Shown here piece by piece: positions 35,041 to 44,914 of a DNA stretch of 64,000 nucleotides. Made by a program: the position numbers and the translations under genes. The stretch is from Cheilinus undulatus (lineage: Eukaryota > Chordata > Actinopteri > Labriformes > Labridae), in assembly GCF_018320785.1 (NCBI RefSeq), contig NC_054877.1, positions 10,683,030 to 10,747,029 on the forward strand, given 5' to 3'. Every line of letters begins with the position of its first letter. Positions within the stretch are counted from its first letter, which is position 1. A model generated the notes under the pieces. It had not been told where the DNA came from. It did not search any database and saw nothing but the letters and a program-made list of their open reading frames with translations.

Positions 35041-35160
35041 CTCTCTTTATTCGAACTCAATCAATAAGTGAGCTGCAATTGAATGAGTACATTGAAATTT
35101 TCTATTTCATGTATTTTGTAATGAAATTGTCTTGTCGTTGAGTCTTGTTTTGTCCTCTTT

Positions 35161-35420
35161 CTACAACCCGAATTCCAAATAAGTTGAGGCACTGTGTAAA
35201 ACAAATAAAAACAGAGGTCAATGACAGTAAAATCTCATAAACCCATATATTATTCACAGTAGAACATAAACAACATATCAGACGTTGATGAGACCTTTGC
35301 CCTTTCATGAAAATTTTTTGCTCATTTTGAATTTAATGGCAGGAACATCTCAAAGGAATAGGGATGGGGTAACAAAAGCCTGCAAGAGTAAGTGGTACTA
35401 ATGAGAAACACCTGGAGGAG
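35161..35420. mobile_element. Fragment of a common teleost DNA-transposon repeat
   Basis: The start 'ctacaacccgaattccaaataagttg' and the later 'aatctcataaacccatat', 'ttcacagtagaacataaa' and 'agtaagtggtactaa' follow the order of a very common fish repeat. Only its left 250 bases are here. Confidence 0.6.
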
Positions 35421-35593
35421 CATTTTGCTGCTAGTTTTAGTGACTGACACTATCTAAAATAGCATGCATGCTTCCTGTCAGAGCTCTGGATACTGTGTTG
35501 TGTGGACCTTTGAGGTTCATTACTAACGTTTTAGACCTCACTCATCATTGTTTATTGCATGCATTGTTGGATGGTCTTCTCTGTCTACATGTT

Positions 35594-36099
35594 CAGTTGC
35601 ATTCAAAATTATTCAACCCACATTGCAAATCAGGTTTATTGTGAAAATGAACAGATTTTTTGCTGTTTGCAGTGAACAAATTAAACAAAAGAAAATGAAA
35701 TAGCTCAACAAAACTAATGCTTCAAATGTTTTCCCTAAATTTAACTGAAAATGCAGCTTATAGCGAGTTCTCCAGCCTCAGAGTTATTAAACCCCTTAGT
35801 AGCAGCCATCTTCAGGACTTAGTAGAGCACCCTGCTGCAGCAAGGTTGCCTTCTCAGATATCTGGTTGCAGCCACTGATAGCTTCCTTTTTCTTTTGGGG
35901 GTTTAATAACTTTTAGACTGGAGAAGTCATTAATAGTGGCATTTTCAGTTGGATTTAGGGAAAGCACTTGAAGCATTTGTTGTGTTACGCATTTTTCATT
36001 CCTTTTCTTTGCTTTGTTCATTGCAAACAGCTGAAAGTCTGTAACTTTTCACAATAAACCTGATTTGAAATGGAGGTTGAATAATTTAGACTGCAAGTG
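35594..36099. mobile_element. Fold-back MITE with about 165-bp inverted repeats
   Basis: The left arm begins CAGTTGCATTCAAAATTATT and runs to 'aactgaaaatgc' near 35755. The right arm in reverse complement begins CACTTGCAGTCTAAATTATT and ends in the same 'aactgaaaatgc'. This is the Tc1/mariner-type terminal pattern, with a TA just outside the right end. The middle, about 180 bp, has no coding capacity. Confidence 0.8.
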
Positions 36100-36583
36100 T
36101 AGACTAAAACACTGGCTGATCCTTAATTTTGAGGCTATTCTCAGCAGACTTCCTTCATATTTCCTGACCTACATCAGTCAGAAGAGTACAGGAACTTTTT
36201 AATCTTCTGTGTCCTTTCTTGCTCTCTGTCCAGAGGTCAGAACAGAGCTTTCAAAAAAGTTTAATTTGTTGCTTCTATTACCTGGAATTAATTATAAAAA
36301 AAAAAACTTAAACTTAATGGAAATTCCCACATACTCTAAATTGGAGAAATACCAAATTAAATTGCTATATAACCAATTTGTCATGTTTAGACAGTGTGTA
36401 GGAGTTTGCTTGCACTTTTTAAATAACTAACACAAAGAAAGTTCTAGTGGAAGGTAAAAATGAGATTCTTTCAGGCACCAGAAATCGTTGCCAAAATAAG
36501 TACTACGCCAAAAAGTACTATGGGCTATTGCAGATGTTGCACAATAAAGCTGGGTGAATTGCCAGTAAGGCATGATGTGTTTT

Positions 36584-36589
36584 TTTATT
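36584..36589 (-). terminator. Polyadenylation signal of mettl17
   Basis: The minus strand reads AATAAA here, about 150 bases beyond the mettl17 stop codon, which is a normal distance for a short 3' UTR. Confidence 0.6.
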
Positions 36590-36740
36590 GAAGTAATCAG
36601 TTCATAAAGGAGTCCAGTAAGGAAAGGAGAATGTTCTTTTGAACTAAAATTGATGAGTCCTTGAACAGCAGTCTGATTTCATGTTCCCATCATGTCAACA
36701 GTCTAAAGAGCGAGTCTATTTCCTCTTTGGTGGCGAATCA

Positions 36741-39700
36741 TCATTCTGAATCAGTCTGGGTGTCTTCATCAGATTTCTGAATGATTGGAACTTGATCTCC
36801 CCAGTCGCTGATCCGAGCACAGCGGTACACGTCTCTGAGAGAAAAAAAAACATCCGTCAGAAAAGTGATGATAATTGGATCCACATTGAGCTTACCTCTG
36901 TCAAATTAAAACAAACAGCATAATATATACTAAAACCTAACACTTCCCTGTGAGCAACTGAACCACGTTTTGAATAAATCAAACCCAGCCTAGTTTAAAT
37001 CAGTAAGTTGAAAGTGTTTTAAACAAGTTAAGGATCACGTCACTATGATACATATCCTCTCCACCTGCTGTGTTTCCGTGCCGTCACCACCAGGTGTTGT
37101 AGTTTTCCATCAGGGCAGCACATTCGACAGTGCACGTGTCTTGTTCTGCGCTGCACTGGTGCGATCAGTCTGGCCCAGTCTACACCTTCAGTTTCTGACC
37201 TCACTGGCTCAGTACGAGACAAAATCACGAAGCTGAACTTCTCCCTCAGCTGGTCAGTACGCTGAAATTGAAAACATAGAAGTCATGGTTAGACACAAGA
37301 GAAAATGCCAGTACAGTGGGAGTTTCACACAACATCAGCGCTATCAACATCAGCATAGGGTGAATTATTCTTCTAAACATTAGTATCAGCCCTTATTTTC
37401 ACAATAGGTGAATCTCTAATTATTATTTCTGAGGTCAAAAGTAAACTTTAGACCACAATTGGCTGTTAACTGACTCTGTGCTCTAGAAATGTAATCCAGA
37501 TATGAATCTCACCCCAGCCAGAGGCAGAGATTGGTATAATTGCTGGAAGTTGCAGGGTGTGATGGGTTCTCCAGCCAGTTTAGGGCACATCAATTCATGA
37601 GGACACTTGAAATAAAGAAAGGGAGGTTAAAGAGTATAAGACTGCTGAAAGCCTGGCAGGGATTTTTAAAAATCAGATGTGAGTCAAACATACCGGAGCA
37701 AACACTGAAGCCGGTCGGGTGTCGTGGGCGACCTTGTCTTGTTTCTGGAAACAGAGAACTAAACGTCATCAGATATGTCCAGTAATTAGCACAAAAACAC
37801 CAACAGAAGTAATAAATAGATCTGTCTACAGTATTTTGAATACCTTCAATAAAGAGTCCCTGGCCTCCATAAGCATCTGATGACCCTCTTTGGTCCCATT
37901 TTCCACAAGCACCTTCGCCAGCAGATATAAAATGTAAACAATCAACAAGCAGTGAGACTTTTAAACACAAATACCTCAAATAAATCTACTACACCGTGTC
38001 CCAAAAGTTTGTGCACCACAGAAAAAGTCAACTCAGACTATGAACATCCAACAGAATGTATTCATTCAAAAATCATTGTGTCCCTGTTGCATCTAAACTT
38101 ACTGCCCTAAGCCTGTCGGGCACAGAATGAGCTAAATTCTTTAGAACAGAAGGCTCAATGTTGCCCCACTCCCACACAGCCCCCGCAATCGAGCTGCTTC
38201 ATGGTGGTAGGGGGTGGGCTGTGGAAGACCCACCTGTTCAGGATACCAAGGTAGTTCTCAATCAGGTCGAGGTCCGGGGAGTTGGATGGTCATTCCTCTT
38301 TGCTCAGAAAGCCAGGGAGCTGCTCAGAACACCACTGTTGAGTTGTACAAGCAGTATGTGTGGGGGCACCATCTTGCATGAAGACCATTTCCACACGCCT
38401 CTTGAACATCTTCCTAGCAGTGACAGGGCCCTATTTCCTCTTTCTGGTGAGTATGGGAAGTAGCTCTGGCTGGAGAATGCTCTTGACATAACACTAAGCA
38501 TTGATGGTGGTGCCCTGGAGTAAAACATGCTATTCAGACAGCCCCGAAGACGACATCGACCCCCCAGACAATGCAATGCACACTGAACTTGACTTCTTCA
38601 GAAGGTGGCACTTTCATCATCATTGTAGATGTGGTCGTTTTGGCTTTTGGGAGTTGGAAATAAGTAGAGTGGGCACTCATCTGAGAAAGCCCAGTTTTCC
38701 CAGTCTCTTGGGGTCACCGTGGCATACAATTTTGCAAAAGCCAGTCACTTCTCCTTTTGCAGTTTGGTAAGGTGAGGCATCCACTGTCTTCTGTAAGCTC
38801 TCAGACCCAGTTTCTTAGTCAGAAAATGATGGATAGTACTCTAAGAGACTGCTTCCCCATGATTCTTTAGTCTGCAGCAGGATTGGTGTCTCTTTCCCTG
38901 GGCCTTTTAGATAAGGTCCTTGGCCTTCGAACTCAGGACTGAGGGGCGACCTGCACAGGGCTTGTCTTCAAGGGAGTTACAACTCTGGTGTCAATGCCAC
39001 CACTTCCTCACCCATCATGTGCTTCTACCAAGGTCCTGAGTAACCTCCTTACAAGTTTTCTCTGCCCTGCGCAAGGCAATGGCTTGAGCACGGACCTGAG
39101 GCTCTGAGAGAGCAGCCTTTCCAGATTTTTGTTTGGCCATCGTGGCAGCACTACCAAAAAGGTTCTGTCAGTGACATGCTCCTTGGCCAAACAAGAAATT
39201 TATAGGCGTCTTGCAAACAGATTAACTAATTTAGTTAAACAGCCTCACAACAACTGGCTGACCAGGTGCAACCCATTTTGGAGACAGACAAAAATGTTGC
39301 CCATTGGGGTGCATGACCTTTTAGGACACAGTGTATAGGTGAAGTTTAGGGACTACTTTGGCGCTATGGTTACCAGATACGAGCTTGTTTTCCTCCACAG
39401 AGTCATGACGGCCTCTTCTCTGTCTGTCTTGTTCTTCAGCTCTGACAGAGTGAACGCTGCAGTCACCAGGTCGAACTGCACCTGGAGAGAGAAACAGGGA
39501 ACATTTAGCTTCTTCATCTTTTATAAGGTTGAAACCTCTCATTAAATAGAGGCACAACAAAGATGGCTTCACAGAATACAAAAAGGAAACCCTAACTTGC
39601 TCATTTAATACCAAGAATCCATTTCATCACTAACACACGAGTCCTAACTTCTCTAGATTAAGTTTCACTTTTTCTACTGTGTCTTGTAGGTGTATTTTAT

Positions 39701-42700
39701 ATACAGCACTTAACAAATGTATTAGACCACCTGTCATATTTGTCTCGGAGACCATCCAGCATCATAAAGTGCTTTAATGCAGACTCTTTCATTTTCAGTG
39801 AGCTCTCCACATTCTACCATTTTGAACAGGAATGAGGAATTTTAAAAAACTGAATTCACCTTTTTATACCCAAATTTGAGCCGGGTAACTGGACTTCTCG
39901 GAGAAGTCAGAAATTAATCAAGCATAACATTCAACCACTAAAACTATTTTTTCTGTTCAAGAATGCAAGTAAATAACTATAATTTGACATATTAATCAAG
40001 AAATAATAATGTGCTTTACTATTTTTTCATTTTTTTGTGAATCAGTAAATTTGAAAATTCATGGATAACAATAATAATTATATTTTAGCATTAAAAATAT
40101 CATTTCAGTTAAAGAGCTTCAACATATTGGTGTATTAACCATTGCAGAAACATAAAAAATGATTTTGGTTATGCCAATGCTGTTAATTTAGGGCAGCTGT
40201 GGCATAAACCTTACTTTGGGTGGTGGTCTAATAAATTTGTTAGGCACTGCATTATAAATATAAATTACTTTATCATGATTTTTTAAATGTCCTTATATAG
40301 TCACCAGCTCATGTCATGGGACAGACTGTGTTTATCAAGGAGACTGTTGGTTATGGGAAACAGATTTTTCCCCATCTAAAGTGCCATGTGGTAGAACCAC
40401 ATGGCATAAGAAGACCTTTGATAAGCTCCCTAATGGCACACTGTTTCTTTTTTTGTCTTTTTTTAATAAGCATCCGCAGAGAGCCAAAAAATGTGTTTGG
40501 TAACACATGCACACACCCACACATATTATATGCACGAAATCATTCAAGGGTATAAGAGGGGACTGTGCAGGGAGATCGGCGTTTGTGCTTTCAATAAATG
40601 TTGCCCTGGTTCATTTGATTCCTGTCTCATCTTGTTAGTGTAATTAGTTTCTCCCAAACATATCGGCGTCACAAACAGGATACGGATTGAATGTCGGAAA
40701 ATTGTGCTGTGTCCACATTTAGTCCTATTCTACCCATGTACTATCCCAGTACTCCTACTCTATTTACAAAAGCTTTTTTGAACCATTCAGAAAGTCATGT
40801 AGTCTTATTAGTGCAGTTGTCTGAGCTTTTATACATATTTATATAAATACTTGAGTGCGATTTTGAGCCGTTTATCAAGTTATTGTCAATCATTTAATGA
40901 AGCATACTGCACAATGTGTACAGTTATTTCTGTGCTTTCAATGACACCATTGCCTTGTTCATAAGCGTACTTCTTTCCAGTTAACAAGACACTTTGCTCT
41001 GCCTGTATAGTTGCCACTGGACCCTATTGCTCGAAGCTCTGCTGAGGAGTTTACCAAACTGTTTTACGGTATTACTTATTTTACCTTATTATCAGCATTT
41101 GGAGAGTTTAGCATATTTCAATTATAATGCTGGCTTCAATGAAGCAGTGAGATTAAAGCACATTAGATAAGATTGAGTTGACGTTATGAGCTTGTGAAGG
41201 GTTAGAGACTGGGAAACTGTGATAGCGCTGTAGTACCTGTGATAGGACTGTGTTGAGGTACGTTGCCAGAGAGTTAAAGAAGTGAAAAAATAGTCGAGGT
41301 GAAGTTGATAAGACTGTGACACAGTTTAAAATAAAGCTTGGAAAGGGTGTGGCATTGTGCTGTTTAGGAGATCTTCTCTTGTCGGCAGTCTGAGAGAGAC
41401 TGAAGAGACTAGGAAATATCTTACAGAGAGCGGGCTGAATTTACATAGTAGGAGGAAACTTTCACCTGGATGGCTCTCTCTCAACTTTCTCACTCTTGCG
41501 CGTGGAGTGAGCCGCCCAACCCACCACCCATTTCAAATATTGACTGTGAGCCTAAAGCTTATGGTTTTTCTTTTTTGTAAGTTATTCGGTGGCCTGATGG
41601 GGCCCATGTGTTCTGAGGCATACAATGAAAAGAACTCATGAAGACAATTAATAAGCAAACAGAGTGATAGCTAAAGGGCTGCTAAGGTATAGAAAAAGAA
41701 TTTTAAGGCGCTTTTGACAAAATAACCATAATACTAAAAGTAGGTTAGGAGGCCAAGGAGCATATAAAGTAAAATAAAACATTTCAGTCAATTATTAAAA
41801 AAGATCAAAACATTTTTGCCCAGTGGAAACCTAGAGAGTTATCCATAATTAAATAAAGCCAAAACCATTGTCTACAGTAAAATGTAATGAAACAAAGTGC
41901 TTTAAATAAATATCATCCAGGCTGCAATCAACTCATTTGACTCCTGTCTAGTCTTGTTAGTGCAATTAGTTTCCCCAACAGTCTCTGTTTAACCACACAG
42001 GCCAAAACTTAAACAATCAAATATGTCATTCTACTGTTAATAAACAGAAATGCTTCTGTCTGATACTGTCTTTTTCAGAAACAGACAGAAACAAAAGCAG
42101 CTGATGAAAAAAGGGAGGTTTTACCTTGGGAGAGACCGGCAGGAACTGTCTGAAATATACGTGTTTGATGTGAGGTTCAGCGTTTTCATTATCACCTGGT
42201 GAAGGAGAGGATTAGATTGTCTGACACAGTACCTACAAATAGTAATCACCCCCTTGGATGTTTTACCTTTTTATTGATTTTATAAATCAATCACGGAATA
42301 AATAATTCAGCTTTTTGGACAAAAAACAGTAACTTTCATGTCAAAGTGAAAACAGATTTCTACAAAGTAATGCCAGTTACATAAAAGTACGTAATGCAAA
42401 GTAAGTGATTATAGTATAAAGACATCTGTGCCTGGGAGGTCCAGTCACTAGTTAATCAGTATTCCTGGCTACTATTACACCATGAGGACAAAAGAACACT
42501 CCAAGCAACTCAGAGAAAAGGTTATTGAAAAGTTTAAGTCAGAGGATGGAGGACCTTTCCACAGACTCAGACTCAATGCTGTGATTGCAGCCAAAGGAAC
42601 ATCTACTAAACACCAATTTGAAGGAGGAGAATATTTATGCTGTCACTTATTTTACATTACATATTTTAACTAAATTGACATTACTGTGTAGAAATCTGTT

Positions 42701-44399
42701 TTCACTTTGACATGAAAGTTAAAAAGGTTTTTGTCAAAAAAGTGAAATTCTGTTGACCATAATTAATATATAAAATCAATAAAACCTAAAACATCCAAGG
42801 GGTGAATACTTTTTATAGGCACTGAAAACAACTTAAAAAACACCAAAAGATGATAAAAAACAAACGGAAGAAGAGAAAGACCTTTGAGAAGTCTTTCAGC
42901 GAGGATGTTCATGGGTCCAGAGCCGTCCACACACACCATCTCCTTTAATGTGTCGCCCCAGCATGAATGTGACGCCCTGCAGGACAGAAAGAGAGAGCGA
43001 CTAATTTCCACGTCTTATTTTATATTTAAAGGCTCTCTTTTTGATGCAGTTTTTAGACTTACCAAACAACTGTTCCAAGCCCTGAACCAAAGTCGAGCAG
43101 AGACTGTGGAGCAAAAGAGGGATCCTTCTTCTTTATCTGAAATGATGAGATAAGAAAAAACATAATTGGCCAGGATAACATTTGTTTCTTTATGAATTTT
43201 CCATGGTTTCTGACAAAAAGTGAAAAATGTGAACTTATTGTCCATGCATACCTCATTTAAAGCTCTCTTTACTGCTGCATAACCTCCAGCTAGTCGGGCT
43301 GCCATGTACACAACACCCATCTCTTCATCGAACCTAAAACACAGAGAACAGCTGGTAAACATGATTCAACTTCAATTAAGAATTAACACAGAAGAAACTG
43401 GGCTTCTGCATTTCTAACTATATTAAATGAGGTAATGTCTGTCATTATAAATAAACTTCTAATGTCATTAGAAAAAAATCTTTCTCTTAAAAAGGACCTT
43501 AATTTTAAATCGGGTCTTTCAAGTAAAACTCAAAAATGCAATTTACAAGAAGGTTTAAAAACATCTCAGGGTCTTAAGTTTTCCCACACACCAGAATGTA
43601 AATATTGAAGCGAGTATTACTTGATTGGAGTCCAGTGGTATGTGGTCCTCTTGAGCTCTGAAATCACTTTCCTCCTGACTCGGTCTTCCATTGCTTGTTC
43701 ATCTAAATCTGTAATGTCAAACACACTATCTTTACTCAAGCTGCTACATTGTATAAGGTTGTTTTGCAGTTATTATTCAACCATTTTTCCTTCATATGTC
43801 ACACACCTCCTCTCTTCTCTATGGCCTTCTCCCAAAACTCTTTCTCCAGGCTCACAGCTTTCTTCCTGAGTGCTGAATCCTCGACCGCCCGTTTTCTGCT
43901 CCACAGGAAGTTTGTTAGACTCTGAGCGCGGTCAGTCAGCCGGGGCAACTCTGCTCCTACATGTGAAGATTAAAAGTTTGCATTTTTACTCATTCAAGGT
44001 CCAGTAAAGCTATCAAGTGATAGACAGACTCTTAATTTACCTACCAGCAATAATGGACTGTGCAGCTGCCTGCAGCTCCACAGGAAGGTGCACAGTTTTC
44101 AGGTTGGTCACCCCTGGGTGCTTCCTGTGTAGTTCACCTTTGAGGAAATCCACCTGAGACTGTAAGTGTGCAGCTGCGCTCATTCTCTGAGGGTGAAATA
44201 TAAAAAGTGAATTAATTTGTTTAAAAGCCTTTTCAAAACGTTATCTTGGTCTTGTTTAAAAAACTCTCCAATCTGTCTGACCTCCACAGTAAAAACGATG
44301 TGCTCAATGACACCAAGAAAATTCACTCACCCTGAACATCTTCTTCACAACAAAGACCTTCTGACAAAGAAAACAGGCCCCATAACTACGGGCTGCCAT
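36741..44399 (-). CDS. mettl17: Methyltransferase-like protein 17 (mitochondrial), 14 exons
   Basis: Exons in transcript order are 44399-44331, 44186-44045, 43956-43807, 43708-43621, 43333-43252, 43136-43063, 42976-42882, 42195-42125, 39481-39374, 37912-37844, 37744-37694, 37605-37513, 37261-37065 and 36834-36741. They join in frame to 460 aa, the length of the human protein. Residues 190-202 ([13 protein letters not shown]) form the SAM-binding glycine loop of an Rsm22-like fold. Cysteines at 334, 340, 351 and 409/412/413 ([20 protein letters not shown]) correspond to those reported to hold an iron-sulfur cluster in human METTL17. The protein assists assembly of the mitochondrial small ribosomal subunit. 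The N terminus ([10 protein letters not shown], then KK and RR) is compatible with mitochondrial import. The gene is head-to-head with parp2. A Tc1/mariner copy and MITEs enlarge two introns. Confidence 0.96.
37992..39333 (-). mobile_element. Tc1/mariner transposon in a mettl17 intron
   Basis: Terminal repeats are CACCGTGTCCCAAAAG on the left and CACTGTGTCCTAAAAG (reverse complement) on the right, each flanked by TA. The minus strand carries transposase remnants: [11 protein letters not shown] near 38375 (second catalytic Asp) and [15 protein letters not shown] near 38270-38300 (Glu). The frame is broken more than once, so it is inactive. It is transcribed in the same sense as mettl17. Confidence 0.85.
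39714..40249. mobile_element. Tc1/mariner-type MITE
   Basis: The left end CAGCACTTAACAAATGTATT preceded by TA and the right end in reverse complement CAGTGCCTAACAAATTTATT form terminal repeats followed by 'agaccacc' on both sides. The 500-bp interior is AT-rich and noncoding. It lies in the mettl17 intron between 39481 and 42125. Confidence 0.8.
40310..41990. mobile_element. Possible LTR-retroelement fossil
   Basis: A segment at about 40590-40660 (with 'aataaatgttgccctgg', 'cctgtctcatcttgttag' and 'gtaattagtttctcc') recurs in direct orientation at about 41905-41985. The first copy is followed by 'cggcgtcacaaacagg', which resembles a primer-binding-site region. This suggests LTR-type ends around a short, non-coding, decayed interior of about 1.2 kb. 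Neither full LTRs nor a family could be established. It is old and broken. Confidence 0.35.
42227..42824. mobile_element. Internally deleted Tc1/mariner element (MITE)
   Basis: Left end CAGTACCTACAAATAGTAATC and right end in reverse complement CAGTGCCTATAAAAAGTATT, both followed by 'cttggatgttttac' wording, mirror the 1.5-kb element at 8718-10233. Internal blocks also match ('ggtccagtcactagttaatcag', 'gctgtgattgcagccaaagg') but the transposase middle is gone. It is a 598-bp nonautonomous derivative, located between mettl17 exons 7 and 8. Confidence 0.8.
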
Positions 44400-44914
44400 A
44401 TCTACGGAGTTTAAACTGTGTCTTACTATTTTTTAATGCCTGACAATTAGAATTTTTTCCACGCGACGGTGATACCAGCGCGGAAGCACGTTTGGATGTC
44501 CAACAATCCGCCACCAAAATAAGCTCGACTTATTGGTAGGGCGGAACCCTTCTTTCAAATGTTCTGTTCCTTGTCAGATTTGCCCTCGTTTCCGGTACAA
44601 CCTATACTGCTTACTTCTCAGAAAAAAATGTGATTTGAAAAAAACGAGGAAAAAAAATTATTAACGCTTGAATAGCAGCTGAAACCTGAAATAACAAGAT
44701 TCAGATTCTCTGTCAGTTATCTTCGCTGCGTTCTAACGTCGTTGCCAAGGTAACCGCACAAGCCTCCTGGTTTGGGAGTACAGTGCGCATGCGTCCAGAT
44801 CCAGAGCGCCACCGCCAGTCAGGAAATAGTGCTGGTGAAAGTTTTCCGCCTTCTGTAGTGTCACTATCTCCCTCTTTTACAACAGCTACCTGGTTGCTGT
44901 AACTGTAAACCAAC
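44400..44914. promoter_or_regulatory. Head-to-head promoter region of mettl17 and parp2
   Basis: Only 515 bp separate the two start codons, which point away from each other. The region has CpG-containing patches (44460-44500, 44760-44820), an NRF1-type palindrome TGCGCATGCG at 44784-44793 and no clear TATA box. NRF1 commonly drives nuclear genes for mitochondrial proteins, which would suit mettl17. Two back-to-back promoters are the alternative to a truly bidirectional one. Confidence 0.6.
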
